64,000 nucleotides of DNA from Liopterus haemorrhoidalis (taxonomy: Eukaryota; Arthropoda; Insecta; Coleoptera; Dytiscidae): assembly GCA_963971575.1 (NCBI GenBank), contig OZ020611.1, positions 56,329,381-56,393,380 on the forward strand, in the 5' to 3' direction. Below, one piece after another: positions 21,495 to 33,669 of the stretch (position 1 is its first letter; every line of letters begins with the position of its first letter). Both the position numbers and the translations under genes were made by a program. Under the pieces are notes generated by a model. The model made no database searches, had not been told where the DNA came from, and was given only the letters and a program-made list of their open reading frames with translations.

Positions 21495-22944
21495 TAAAAA
21501 CAAAATTAATAATCATACTGAACAAAAACAAATATATAAAATTATTTCAGAAATCTCTAATGAAAATATTAAAAAAGAAACTTATGTCACAAAATTAAAT
21601 AAAGATAATAAAAAAATCACGAATAACAAAGATATAGCTGAAACAATTAATAACTATTTCATAAACGTAGGGGAAAACTTAGCTAGTCGTATTAGTTCTA
21701 AAACAACAGAAAAACTAGGACCGAAAAATCAGAAAACTATGTTCTTATTTCCTACTAATGAAAACGAAATAATTGATTACATAAATAAATTGAAAACAAA
21801 TAGTGCTCCAGGACCAGACAAGATACAAGCTATAACAATTAAAAATACTCACCCATATATAGTAAAACCAATGACATATATAATTAAATTAGTGCTCGCA
21901 ACGTAAAATGGCCAAGTGTCAAACTATATCACATAAATTACTCATTAAAAAACTAAAACATATAGGAATCCGAGGCTTAGTACTAGAATTACTGAAAAAT
22001 TATCTTACAGATAGATACCAAGCTGTAAAAGTAATGAAATCAGCCAACCTCTACTGATTAAAACAGGAGCACCCCAGGGAACAATATTATCGCCAATATT
22101 ATTTCTTATTTATGTAAATGACCTTTGCAACCTTTCCATTAAAGGTACAATATTCTCTTATGCTGACGACACAGCCATTATATTCGAAGGAATAGGAAAA
22201 ATCAAAGACTGGCTAGATAACAATTTCACTAAATATAGATAAAACAAAATTAGTCACGTTCTCTAGCACTATGGCGGGACAACCCACTAATAATTATCTG
22301 CACATAAATTCATCGATCACCATAAATAGAGTAGAATCAATCATATACTTAGGCTTAATTATAGATAAGCATCTGAAGTGGGATGTCCACAGCGAATACC
22401 TAAGAAAAAAAATAAGAAGTTTAACTTACAAATTTTATAAAATATGTGACATATTTCCTTTAAAATTTTTAAAAACAATCTATATAGCATTAGTGGAATC
22501 TATAATTAATTATGGAATAATTGCTTGCGGTAGTCTGTATATAAAATACATACAACCTGTACAAATATTACAAAACAGAATCTTAAAAATAATTTATAAG
22601 AAAAAAATCTTATTCTCAACCAATCAATTATACCAAGACCTAAATTTACCTGATGTGAGAACTCTGTACATTATAAAAATAAGAAAAGAATGCATAAAAA
22701 ATCAACCAATATTATTGATCATGGTTATCAAACAAGGTTAATGAGTAGTAAGCAGTTTAAAATATTAAAATTTAGTAGTAAAGCAGGGCAAAAAAGTTTC
22801 GCATATATAGGACGTAAAGTCTATAAAAAACTACGTACGAAAATCAGAAATATAGAGAATTTAAACAAATTCCACAGGGAAATGAAAATGTTTGTATTGG
22901 ATAATAAAATATTATTAAAAGACATAATCGAACATCATTTATAA
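21495..22944 (+). pseudogene. LINE A ORF2, reverse transcriptase part
   Basis: The frame resumes after the DNA transposon with N-K-I-N-N-H-T-E-Q and proceeds through APGPDKIQAITIK, then GAPQGTILSPILFLIYVNDL and SYADDTAIIF (catalytic YADD), and the thumb-like LGLIIDKHLKWDVH. The RT block that should hold the first catalytic Asp (FxDxxKAFD) is missing between about 21905 and 21930. Several frame changes follow. The last coding stretch ends at 22944. Confidence 0.82.
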
Positions 22945-23250
22945 AGTTGTTGGATCAAAATTTGATTAACGCGGATATTCTCATCCCTTTTTATTTATTA
23001 ATTGTTTATTAATTGTTATATTATTAAATAAAGTATATTATTACAAAATTATGTGTGCAAATTTATGCTGGATATATATATATATATATATTATAAAATA
23101 GACAACTAATAAGATACAAGCATATTGACTAGTTCAATGCGCTTAGTTTATTAGTTATTATTGTATTGAACAAATTATGTATTAATGTAAAAAGTTTATG
23201 TATTGTTATTAAGGGCAATAAATTGAATTGAATTGAATTGAAATTGTTAT
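22945..23250 (+). other. LINE A 3' UTR and tail
   Basis: AT-rich 3' UTR with a (TA)n at 23072-23090, an AATAAA at 23218 and an ATTGA-repeat tail to about 23245, typical of LINEs that end in a short tandem repeat instead of poly(A). Confidence 0.7.
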
Positions 23251-23800
23251 TTAATGATGTTTCACCTAGGAATAACGGAACACTCTACCCAATCTATAAA
23301 ATAAAGTGTATAAATTAAGCAAATAAATATATTATAATTATATTTTAACAGTAGACATTATTAAGGTCTATAAAAAGTTACTAAATCAAAATTTGGATCG
23401 AGTCTTTAATAAAAGTAAAAATTAATAAAATTAGTACTTACCCATTTCTACTCGCCGTACTTACGTGTTCACAAGATAAGCAAACTATCTCAGAGAGGCT
23501 GTTAAGCGAATACTCGAAAAACAAACATCATTCGTATAGTATACGACCTGAAAAGCTTGACTTATCGAGGAGTTGTAAATAGTTATGTATCTAATAGTGT
23601 TGCGACCGAAGCGCGTATTGGGCGTAAAAACTCGAAGAACCAGTGTCTTTGGGTTCGCCAGACACAAAGCGAGTTTACTGTATAGTAAACGTGGGCTGGT
23701 GGTAGGTTTTGGGGCGGCACAGCGAATATTACGGAAAGGACAGGTATTTGAACTCTTCACTGAAGCGGCATGAACGCCAGTCTTAACACACAGGGATGTG
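23251..23800. other. Non-coding with several short palindromes
   Basis: No recognisable gene. Perfect small inverted repeats: cgtata-g-tatacg (about 23536), gtttact-gtat-agtaaac (about 23673-23690) and cttaacaca-caggga-tgtgttaag (23782-23805). A strong donor-like GGGTAAGTA lies on the minus strand near 23445. The ORFs on both strands at 23485-23773 overlap and match nothing I know. Confidence 0.45.
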
Positions 23801-23803
23801 TTA

Positions 23804-24275
23804 AGCCTGGAACAGAATGCACAGCGCGCTACGCCGTCAGCGCGGCGTCATTTGCGACAGCGTTGCGTAGCGCCGTTGAGAATTTTCGCCTGCACACAAT
23901 GCAATAATTTTTAACGCCGTCAAGTGTCACTTGACAACCTATATCTGTGTTTATACGTGCGCTTTCTTTTATTAAAAGTATAATGGATGATGAAGACTTG
24001 TGTGTGATGTTATTTATGTTGTATGCAAGTTATTTATACATACAAACACTTTACCATTCAGTAAAAACTGAGGTTAGGTGTTCTGCGTCAACGTTCAATG
24101 GCGTCAAAAGTTGGAAGTTGACGAACATTCAGTATCAACGGCGTTCGAACGCCGGAGGACGTTGTTCATTCTGTGCACTTGCGTACGACAGCTTGGTTTT
24201 AACTTTCTTCTGACAGATATCGCCGTACGTACGCCGTTAACGCGTCGTAGAACTCGGTGCATTCTGTTTCCCACT
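23804..24275 (+). mobile_element. PIF/Harbinger-derived MITE
   Basis: 472 bp flanked by TTA on both sides (23801-23803 and 24276-24278), the TWA-type 3-bp duplication of Harbinger elements. Terminal repeats share GG(a)AACAGAATGCAC. An ATG at 23983 opens a short frame, M-D-D-E-D-L-C-V-M-L-F, resembling the start of Harbinger-encoded proteins and quickly lost. It is most likely an internally deleted Harbinger copy. Confidence 0.7.
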
Positions 24276-24359
24276 TTAGCCCACATAAAATGCTGTAAGG
24301 AGGATCTCTATGCGTCTAACGCAAAGGGGGGGGGGGTTTATAACGTACGGTTATCAACG
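24276..24359. other. Junction between Harbinger MITE and gypsy 3' LTR
   Basis: Short spacer with a run of about ten G (24327-24336). It may be a diverged continuation of the gypsy LTR. Confidence 0.4.
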
Positions 24360-24406
24360 TTACTATGGTGTCAATCACCTGTATTGTCAGCTATTACTAC
24401 AGTACA
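24360..24406 (-). repeat. Gypsy 3' LTR stub
   Basis: Minus-strand TGTACTGTAG... preceded by a purine tract. It matches the start of the 5' LTR for ~45 bp and then diverges. The rest of this LTR is lost or highly diverged. Confidence 0.7.
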
Positions 24407-24469
24407 CCTCCCTTGGGGGGAAAATTCAAAATATTAATTCTACAATATATTTTTATTTCTATAGTAATA

Positions 24470-24882
24470 CTTAAATTCTATATAACTTAGTTCTATTTTT
24501 ATGGAAAAGTATTTCCTTATTATTCTTATTTACTAAAACATTTGGCGCCAAATCTTTAATAACTACATAAGGTCCGATGTATGATGATACAAATTACTTA
24601 ACTTATCACCTACTTCGCTTTTAATTCAAATTAAATCATTCTCATTATATTTTACAGGGTTGGAAGTTTTATCGTACATCTTTTTTCTATTTACTTTACT
24701 TGATATTAGATTATTACGGGCATCCTCTTGTGCTCGTTGTAATCTAAACTTCATTTCCAACGGGTAATCATTGAAATTGTATAATGGGTCAACATGGCTT
24801 ATTAAATTATTCGGAATGGTACAAATTCTACCAAATACTAATTCGAAAGGGGTATATTTTGTTTCGGTATGTACTGCTGTAT
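24470..24882 (-). pseudogene. Gypsy integrase, C-terminal part
   Basis: The minus-strand frame begins A-V-H-T-E-T-K-Y-T-P-F-E-L-V-F-G, the block just after the integrase core in Ty3/gypsy, and continues with NRKKMYD and, after an in-frame TGA and a frame change, GPYVVIKDLAPNVL to a stop before the polypurine tract. It joins the core at 26761 in frame if LINE B and one TGTAT are removed. No env-like ORF follows. Confidence 0.82.
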
Positions 24883-26760
24883 AAGTATAAGTATAAACTT
24901 TATTTCAGAAAAATGTACAAATCAGGTACATAACTTCCGTCAGGTAACATCATAACACGAATACATTCAAATACAGGAATTTACATAATGACATAGAAAT
25001 AATTACAATTCATCTAAATTCATGTTCATGAATTCATTAACGTTGTAGTATGGCTTCTTCAATATTTTTTTTTTTTTAGTGCATTTTTAAAATTAATTAT
25101 ATTCATTTCTCTTAACTTCAATGGCAGTTTTTTGTACATTTTCGGACCTATTATATTAATGACTTGTCAGTGAAAACAAATTTGGTAGGTTTAATTCTTA
25201 AATTCATTTTTGTCCTTGTATTATATTCATGAATTTGACAATTAGTTACAGAGGACTCAATATTTTCTTTAACATACATTAGACAATTAAAAATGTACAA
25301 ACTTGTTACAGTAGGAATATTCAGTTGCGTAAAAAGTTTTTAGCACGACGTTATCGCTGGTACCTTAGCGATGGTACGTATAGCAGTTTTTTGTAATTTA
25401 AGAATTCTTGCATAGTTAGTAGCATTACCCCATAGAGCTATACCATACGTTAACACTGACTGTATGTATGCAAAATATAATATTTTAGATACTTCAGTTG
25501 ATACGTTATATCATATTTTTTTAAGCATATAATTATATGATCTTGTAAAACGATCGATTGTAAAACCTAGAAATTTTATATTTTTCGTGTCGTACAGAAA
25601 GTTATCACTAACTATTCTGTTTTTATTGAATAATATATGTTGAGTTTTATTCTCATTTAATATTAGCTGATTGGCCGAAAACCATGATAAAGCTTCTTGT
25701 TCCGTTTTCTGAATAATATCCCTTACATTAGAGTACGGATAAACGATATTTAAAAACGTAGTATCGTCTGCATATAGAATAGTTTTAGTATCTATATTTA
25801 GTGGCAGATCATTCACATATATTATAAATAAAAGACTCCCGATCACCGATCCCTGGGGAACTCCTAAATTTATTGTTTCAGGATCTGATAATTTATCATC
25901 AAACATTACTATCTGTTTCCTGTCTCTCAAGTAACTGTGAATTAGCATCAGTGTATTTCCTCTAATACCATAATATTCAAGCTTTACAAAAAGAATTTTA
26001 TGTCAAATAGATTCAAATGCCTTAGACAGGTCACAACAAGTCGCTACTACTTTTTGGCCTTTATCCATGTTATCTATAACCTCACTGATAAGTTCAATAG
26101 CTGCCTGGGTCGTGGATTTTTTTTGCACTGAATCCATATTGGTTTTCGGCCAATATATTATTGTTTTCTAAAAAGTTTACGATTCTAATTTTCATATGTT
26201 GTTCTAGAATTTTTGAAAATATGGGAGCAATTGTAATCGGTCTATTGTTAGACACTTCATTAACATTACCCTTTTTATATATTGGTGTAATTTTAGATGT
26301 CTTTAAGCCATCCGGAAAAGTTCCGCATGTAAAACAACTATTTATTAATAATTCTAGAGGCTATGCTATCCCTGTACTGGCTATTTTTATTAATTTTACA
26401 TTTAATTTATAAGTGTCCTTGTGAGTGGCTATTGTTTAATCTGTTAATAATACTGAATATTTCTGCCTCGTTTGTAGGCACTAAAAATATAGATTCACTA
26501 TTAGTTTTATTTGTTTTATTTAGAAAATAACAACTTTTTTTATCAGATTTTGGTAGATCGGATAAAAGTTCTAACGCTATATTTGCAAAATATTTATTAT
26601 AATCTTGAGGAGTTATGTTTACGTCTTCTTGTCTTTTAGAATCTGATTTAATTTCATTTTTTATTATATTCCATACTGCTTTTGAGCTATTATTTGAATT
26701 GAATATATATTTGTTGTTATATTCTAATTTTGCTTTTTTTAATTTAACTTTATATTTTTA
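24883..26760 (-). mobile_element. LINE B, 5'-truncated LINE inserted in gypsy integrase
   Basis: Flanked by TGTAT at 24878-24882 and 26761-26765. The 3' end has AATAAAG and a TATACT-type tail. Homology to LINE ORF2 starts in the linker before RT, so the copy is 5' truncated, as expected for target-primed reverse transcription. Confidence 0.8.
25511..26700 (-). pseudogene. LINE B reverse transcriptase
   Basis: From high to low coordinates: linker (W-N-I-I-K-N-E-I-K), RT blocks N-R-P-I-T-I-A-P-I-F-S-K, NQYGF, C-D-L-S-K-A-F-E (first Asp box), then LGVPQGSVIGSLLFIIYVND and TILYADDTTF (YADD), ending near 25511. A frameshift in the NQYGF region and several stops break it. The type resembles Jockey/CR1-group RTs. 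Confidence 0.85.
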
Positions 26761-27430
26761 TGTATTAAATGAAAAACACCAATATGGAATCCAAGTACTC
26801 CAAGCTATATTCTGATTTTGTGTTTGTATTCTCAAATACGCACCTAGGAGTTTATGGGAATTTTCAAGAGAACCTATGCTCTCGTGATGATAAGCAGTTG
26901 AATGTAATTGATTGATATTGAGTATTTTACAGACATTTTTCATTGTTTGAGAAATAAATTCGGTTCCCCGATCTGTAGCAATTTCTTTTGGTATTCCGTA
27001 CCGTAAAATGAAATTTTCGGCAAAAGCTTTGGCAACAGTTGTTGAATCTTTTGATGGTAGTGGATAAGCTTCTACAAATTTTGTGAGTTCACACTGTAAT
27101 GTTAATATATAACAAAACCCGTTCGCATCTTTTTCAATAGGACCTACGATACCTAAGTATATTTTTTGGAAAGCATGAGTAGCTGTTGTTGTTATGCACA
27201 TTGGTTCTTTCACGTAACGCGAATGTTTCTGTTTTTGACAACTACTACACTTGTTTACAAAATTAGTAACGTCTTTAGTAAGACCTGACCAAAAATAATA
27301 CTTTTTAATATTATTAATCATTCGATTAATGCCCGCATGGCCACTTGTAGGGAGTAAGTGAAAGTCATTTAAAATAATTTTTTTAGTTTAATTGTCAAAT
27401 ATTCGTTGAACATTTTTAATTATACATATA
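26761..27430 (-). pseudogene. Gypsy integrase, zinc finger and catalytic core
   Basis: HHCC region: H-L-L-P-T-S-G-H-A-G, then CSSCQKQKH. Core: the position of the first catalytic Asp reads Y-L-G-I-V-G-P (normally D-I-V-G-P), second Asp in ATDRGTEF, Glu in SLENSHK. The Asp-to-Gly change alone would abolish strand transfer. An in-frame TAA precedes the zinc finger (after R-I-F-D-N). The C-terminal end is interrupted by LINE B and the N-terminal side by the poly(A) of LINE 1. Confidence 0.85.
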
Positions 27431-27633
27431 TTTTTTTTTTTTTTTTATTTATTTGACCTCGGATATTGCATCCATAGTCACTTATATTTACTAGTACATT
27501 TATACCAATGTAATACAATAACAATTACAATATACAGTTTTCTTAAAGTCTAACACTGATAACAGTTCTATATAGTTAATTCTATAACAATATTAATTAC
27601 TACAATTAACTGTATAATAGTATTAATTACAAT

Positions 27634-28314
<681 letters not shown>

Positions 28315-28585
28315 TACATACATACATAAACTACATTCACAATAAACGTGAGATGACGTCACACTTGGTTTATTTAAGTACCAACGTTATGATATGTTTT
28401 AATCAACATCAATCCATAACTCAGTTAGTACATTTATTTATTTTATGTTGGTAATTTTATACAATGTTGTCGGTTTTAAATTGGATAGTTCAATCGTTAT
28501 TTTGACGTCAGGTTGACGTTTAGTGAGAAATTAAGTGAGGTTATATTTTATACTTTTTAAATATATTTGTAATTTAAAAGTAAAA

Positions 28586-29180
28586 ATGCCCAAAGCTCTT
28601 AGTAGCCGTGCTCAAAGGATGGTTTTGTCTCTTATTAATTATTTTGAAAGAGAGCGAGACAATGGTGGACCTTTAATGGATGTGAAATGTGTCAGAGATG
28701 TGAGTAAATATAAAATTTAGTTTATATCTATGGTCTTTTCACTTGAATATATTTCTAAAAATAATTGTTAATTAAGTTTTTAGAGTTGCAGCTGCTTTAT
28801 ATGTCAGTATTTCTAAAGTAAATAAGATGGTATTACAACAAGCGAGAAATGAAACTGTCAGTAGCCCGAAAAAGAATCGAACACATACTAAATCTGTTGT
28901 AGAATTAGACAATTTTACAACAGTTGGGATACGTAATGTAATTTATGAGATGTACCGTAATAGTAAGGATACAACATCTCTACGTGAGGCGTCTTAATAA
29001 ATTAATTTGATTTTAGGGGAGCATGTTACTGTCGACACTATTAATATAAAATTACATGAAAGGAGACTGTATGATGGTGGAAAGACTTCCCTTTGGAAGA
29101 TTTTAAGAAATATAGGTTTTAAATATAAAAAGGACGATCCAAGACGTGGTCTAATGGAACCTTCCCAAATCGTTCAATCA
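28586..29180 (+). pseudogene. Transposase N-terminal blocks of copy 2
   Basis: ATG at 28586 with M-P-K-A-L-S-S-R-A-Q-R, a GTGAGT donor, then K-K-N-R-T-H-T-K-S-V-V-E-L and, from 29007, GEHVTVDTINIKLHE up to RRGLMEPSQIV. The copy 1 stop after Q-Q-T is absent here, so the copies decayed independently. Everything from the first catalytic Asp onward is missing. Confidence 0.75.
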
Positions 29181-29799
29181 ATATCAAATTTTAGCTTGAT
29201 TGTAGCAACAGTTTTCGAGATATTGGTCGAGTTAAATTTTTAAAATTGCAATGGTACCTTAGTAAACTACCATTTCTAACAGAGCGATTGAAACCAAAAT
29301 TTAAGTGTATTTTAAAACTCATAAAAGAGTTGTAGATATCAAATTTTAGCTTAATCGTACCAACAGTTTTCAAGATATTGGTCGAGTAAATTTTTAAAAA
29401 TTGCAGTGGTACCTTAGTAAACTACCATTTCTAACAGAGCGATTGAAACCAAAATTTAAGTGTTTTTTAAAACTCATAAAAGAGTTGTAGATATCAAATT
29501 TTAGCTTAATCGTACCAACAGTTTTCAAGATATTGGTCGAGTAAATTTTTAAAAATTGCAGTGGTACCTTAGTAAACTACCATTTCTAACAAAGCGATTG
29601 AAACCAAAATTTAAGTGTTTTTTAAAACTCATAAAAGAGTTGTAGATATCAAATTTTAGCTTGATTGTAGCAATGGTTTTTGAGATATTGGTAGAATAAA
29701 TTTTTAAAAATTGCAATGGTACCTTAGTAAACTACCATTTCTAACAGAGCGTTTGAGTCCAAAATTTAAGGGTTCTTTAAAACTCATAAAAGAGTATTA
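29181..29799 (+). repeat. Four tandem repeats of ~155 bp inside Tc1/mariner-like copy 2
   Basis: Units start near 29181, 29334, 29488 and 29644 with atcaaattttagctt(g/a)at, then ggtaccttagtaaactaccatttctaac and aaaactcataaaagagt. Units 2 and 3 are almost identical. Not seen in copy 1. Confidence 0.9.
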
Positions 29800-30738
29800 G
29801 ATATCAAATATGATGGGTGATATTTCTATTACGTACTTTTATCTGTATATTGTGTTTGTATATTTTAAAAGGTTTTATAATTTGTAATGTAAGTGAACAA
29901 AAACAATATTTAATTTTGTATCTTGGTCGATACACTAATATTTTATATGATTAATAAAATATATTCTATTTACATTTGTTACGTTCTTTTTTTTTGTAAT
30001 TTTAACCTACAGGTCTGTTACGTAGAACGGTTTATTATCATCGAAAAATAATTTTAGCATACTCATGAAATTTACACTTGCAGCTAGTGGCAATAAACTG
30101 TTCGACTGGAAATAATATTTGAATATTCATTATTCGAAACAAAATTGTATCTAACATCTGAAATTCAAAAATTTCTATCCGAATAATAAAAAATTTGACT
30201 CTTTATCATTGCTTTCCGATATCATTTAGTGAGTGTAGAAAGTAAGCTCGGAGCGTTCGAGAAAAGGTCTAAACACGTTTATTTGAGCGGTCTGGAGTTA
30301 AAAAGTGTGACTCGTAACACTCCGCGTTTGCTTCCCGAACCCGCTGTGTCAATGTGACACCAGGCGAAAAAATAAAGTAAATTGTATTAAAAGAACACGA
30401 CACATTTCTAAAAACAAATATTTCTGATGATTCTTATACACTGAAATTTATTTATTTTTTTTAAAATACTACATTACACACTTAATATAATATAAACCAA
30501 AAATTTCGCGACAAATCGGTTAGAAAGAACTGCTGTGCATCGTAATTTACATTAATTCTTTTCCTCCATAGGAAATATTGGTTTTCAATATATTTTTACA
30601 AGTTGTTCTATATAACCTAACTTTTTTTGACACTTTACGAATTGGCAACAAGGTGAGTTTTTCAACTGTGACGTCATTTCAGAGTTACGGTAAATGGAGT
30701 TTACATACATATTTTCTATTATTTTTTTCTATTACTTA

Positions 30739-33669
30739 TTAAATCTTAATTTCACATATTTTTATATGTTCATATATCTTAATTTTTAGTCCGTTTTCGT
30801 TTGACACAAGATAATTAAGGTTTATGGGTAAAGTCTTGATGGCTGACAATATGTTACGGTAAAACAGATTAATTTCATTTTTATTAAGCTGACACTGGAG
30901 CACTAAGTGTTCAGCAGTGGCTTCTGCTCCGCACTCACATTTGCTGTCGGTCACTACACCAATCCTTTTTAAATGGGTTGCACTTTTACTATGTCCGGAT
31001 TTTAGTCTTATTATGGTACTAATCAAGTCCCGGTTATTTAGATAACTAAACCATGGCTTTTCTTTTACTTTGCTATTATATTTAAAATAAGTGATAGCAG
31101 TCTTTTGGCACTGTTTGTTATACCACAGTTGAAACTTCTTTTTTAACTGTTTTCTCTTCTTTCTTATGATGGTGCTATATGGTATTTTGGTGTTCATTCC
31201 AAAAGAATCACAGTAAGCAGCTTTGGCTTCCCTATCTGCCTTTTCATTGCCATTTATACCCTTATGGCCTGGTATCCAAATAAAATTAATAATGTTTTGT
31301 ATTAATTGTAAATTTTTACACAAGCTCTTGATTTCACAAATTATTCTGTTATTATTGTTCTTAAAGCTATTATCTTTTAGAGATTCGAGTGCGCTTTTGG
31401 AGTCTGTGGCTATTAGCACTTTTTTATTCTGTAGGTTTTCCAAACTTTCCAATGCCTTTTTTATCCCCAATAATTCAGCATAGCAGGAGCTTACTGCAGT
31501 GGTTATCTTAAATCTCTCAGTGGTGTTCCTTGTTTCATTAAAATATGCACAACTACTGAGATTGTCTTTTTGCGCCACTGATCCGTCTGTATATATAATT
31601 TCATCGAACATGTTTTCTTCTAAGTAATTATAAAATGAATTATGAGTTATTTGGCTAGGATCTTCTTTGTTAAAATTATTTGAATATATGTTTAGTTGCA
31701 AAGTTTTTAATTCGTATTTATATTCATAATATGGTTCTATCTTAAAAGTTTCTATATTTGTACTTTTTTCTTCATTATATATTTTTACTAATAGTGGTGT
31801 AGCCTTTTTATTCCAGAAAGTTTTATCTTGTAGGGTTGTTAGTCTTTGCAATTTATTGTGAAGAGTGTGTGTAGGACACTGCATTTTTTTTAAAATAAAT
31901 TTTTGTGCTAGATACCTTCTTCTTAGTTTCAGTGGGGGTTCAACAGCTTCGTAATTGAGGATCTGGCAAGGGGTCGATTTCATTGCTCCTAATGATGTAC
32001 GTAGAGCTAGATGCTGTATTCTGTCCAGTGTCTTTTTCCTAGCTTCACTTGCGGAAGATATGAGTGTCCCTGCATAGTCGAGATGTGGTCTTATTAATGC
32101 CTTGTATAAATTTATCATGGTAATCGGGTGGGCTCCCCATTTAAATCCAGCTATACATCTTAATATATTGATACCTTTGTAACATTTATACATTACTTCT
32201 TGTATTTCTTTTTGCCACTTGCTCTTTGTATCAAACCACACACCTAAGAATTTAGCATGCGGTAGCACTTTGATGCTTCTTTTATTAAGGCATATTCTAG
32301 GACTACTCCTAAGATGGTGTCGTGTGAATATGACAATAGAACTCTTGTTAGTCGATATTTTTAGCTTTAGATTATCTAATATTTTATTTAGTTCAGACAA
32401 TTTCTTCTGAAGACGTTTCTGTGCAATGTTCAGCTTACTACCATGACTATATACCACAATATCATCTGCATATTGCAATATTTCTGTCCCACCACCACGT
32501 ACCTTTTCAAGATCTTTCGTATATATAGAATACAATAAGGGACTGAGGATGGACCCTTGTGGTATTCCTCTATTAATTATGTATGGTCCTTTCAAGCTGT
32601 TTTTATATTTGATAAACGATTGTCGTTCTTGCATATATTTGCATATCCAATTTGCGAGTTTGCTTGATATACCAATTTTTAATAAGTTGTCATGAAGTAT
32701 ATTTACATTAACGTTATCAAATGCTCCTTCTATATCCAAAAAGGCTGCAATGGTATAATGGTTTCTTGAGTATGTAATTTGTATATCTGTATTTAAGATG
32801 TTTATGTTGTCCTGTACACTTTTTCCTCTTCTGAATCCATATTGTGTTTCTGGCATTTTGCTATTGTGCTCTAGAAACCATTCTATTCTGTTCTTGAGAA
32901 TACTTTCGAAAGTTTTTCCCAAGCAGGATAGTAGTGTAATTGGCCTGTAGGATGAGGCTTGATAAAGTGGCTTATCTGGTTTGGGTATGGATACGATAAT
33001 ATGAGTTTTCCAGCTTTCTGGTACAAAATTATTGTTTAACATATCCGTAAACAATTTTGGCAATTTTTTAATTGCAGTGTCTGGTAAACGTCTTATCATT
33101 TCGTAGCTGATATCATCGTATCCAACACTAGTGTTTTTGTTATGGTTTATGCTTTGCAGTACCTCTTCGTATGTTATTTCTTTATCTTGAGATGTTGATA
33201 TAACTGTTTTAATATTGTTGCATGTATGTGTATGAATCACATTTCTTGGGCATACTTTTTGGGCAAAATCATCCAGCCAGTTAGAACCATCTTCAGTGTT
33301 AATATTGTTTGAGTTATCTCTTCTGATCATTCTTATTTTATTCCAGAAATCTTTCGTGTTGTTGTTAGGTGTTAAGGTTTCGCAGAATTTTCTCCATTCC
33401 TCTTTTTTCCTTTTCTTGAAGTAGTTGTTCGCTTTAGTTCTTTGTCTCTTGTAGTTTAAGTAGTTTTCTATAGTTGGGAATTTATTAAATATGGATAGTG
33501 CTAGTCGTCTTTTTGCTATTATGTGATTGCAATCGCTATCCCACCAACAGGGCTTTATTTTCGTGTGCTGCGTTTTTATTTTCATGGTTGGTGTTGACAT
33601 ATCTCTTGAGCTATTTATAGTGTTTACAAGAAAACTGAAATTTTCTGGTACATCTAATTTATTGTTCAC
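30739..33669 (-). CDS. LINE 1 ORF2, reverse transcriptase and RNase H
   Basis: 976 codons without a stop. RT: SVGYDDISYEMI, YRPITLLSCLGKTFE, QYGFR, FLDIEGAFDNV (first Asp), RGIPQGSILSPLLYSIYTKD and LQYADDIVVY (YADD). RNase H: IIYTDGSVA, CYAELLGIKKALE, IATDSKSALESL and GNEKADREAK, giving the D-E-D-D set. A C-terminal cysteine motif CECGAEATAEHLVLQC follows. The RNase H places it with the I-type LINEs. The endonuclease is in another frame upstream, separated by one frameshift in an 8-nt homopolymer (33717-33724). Confidence 0.92.
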   Translation of the reverse strand: MNNKLDVPENFSFLVNTINSSRDMSTPTMKIKTQHTKIKPCWWDSDCNHIIAKRRLALSIFNKFPTIENYLNYKRQRTKANNYFKKRKKEEWRKFCETLTPNNNTKDFWNKIRMIRRDNSNNINTEDGSNWLDDFAQKVCPRNVIHTHTCNNIKTVISTSQDKEITYEEVLQSINHNKNTSVGYDDISYEMIRRLPDTAIKKLPKLFTDMLNNNFVPESWKTHIIVSIPKPDKPLYQASSYRPITLLSCLGKTFESILKNRIEWFLEHNSKMPETQYGFRRGKSVQDNINILNTDIQITYSRNHYTIAAFLDIEGAFDNVNVNILHDNLLKIGISSKLANWICKYMQERQSFIKYKNSLKGPYIINRGIPQGSILSPLLYSIYTKDLEKVRGGGTEILQYADDIVVYSHGSKLNIAQKRLQKKLSELNKILDNLKLKISTNKSSIVIFTRHHLRSSPRICLNKRSIKVLPHAKFLGVWFDTKSKWQKEIQEVMYKCYKGINILRCIAGFKWGAHPITMINLYKALIRPHLDYAGTLISSASEARKKTLDRIQHLALRTSLGAMKSTPCQILNYEAVEPPLKLRRRYLAQKFILKKMQCPTHTLHNKLQRLTTLQDKTFWNKKATPLLVKIYNEEKSTNIETFKIEPYYEYKYELKTLQLNIYSNNFNKEDPSQITHNSFYNYLEENMFDEIIYTDGSVAQKDNLSSCAYFNETRNTTERFKITTAVSSCYAELLGIKKALESLENLQNKKVLIATDSKSALESLKDNSFKNNNNRIICEIKSLCKNLQLIQNIINFIWIPGHKGINGNEKADREAKAAYCDSFGMNTKIPYSTIIRKKRKQLKKKFQLWYNKQCQKTAITYFKYNSKVKEKPWFSYLNNRDLISTIIRLKSGHSKSATHLKRIGVVTDSKCECGAEATAEHLVLQCQLNKNEINLFYRNILSAIKTLPINLNYLVSNENGLKIKIYEHIKICEIKI

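Larger units (their letters stand above)
16260..23250 (+). mobile_element. LINE A, non-LTR retrotransposon, interrupted and internally deleted
   Basis: ORF1 (16423-17076), endonuclease (17439 onward) and RT (to 22944) are collinear on the plus strand and end in a 3' UTR whose tail is a short ATTGA repeat (aattgaattgaattgaattga, 23218-23245). A Tc1/mariner-like element fills 18228-21494. The 5' boundary is not defined and is placed by context. The endonuclease N-terminus and an RT segment are missing, so the copy is dead. Confidence 0.8.
28334..30701 (+). mobile_element. Tc1/mariner-like DNA transposon, copy 2, internally rearranged
   Basis: 2368 bp, TA on both sides (28332-28333 and 30702-30703), orientation opposite to copy 1. 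The first ~850 bp and the last ~890 bp match copy 1 closely, including both ends. The middle of the transposase is gone and replaced by four ~155-bp tandem repeats. A non-autonomous derivative of the same family. Confidence 0.88.

Noticed and set aside
23485..23773. Overlapping ORFs on both strands as a host gene
   Set aside because: No domain, no consistent splice pattern, palindromic region next to a MITE.
24360..24406. Independent solo LTR
   Set aside because: It follows a polypurine tract and integrase C-terminus on the same strand, so it is the 3' LTR start of the gypsy element.
24078..24437. 119-codon plus-strand ORF
   Set aside because: It crosses the Harbinger MITE end and the gypsy LTR in the wrong strand; chance ORF.
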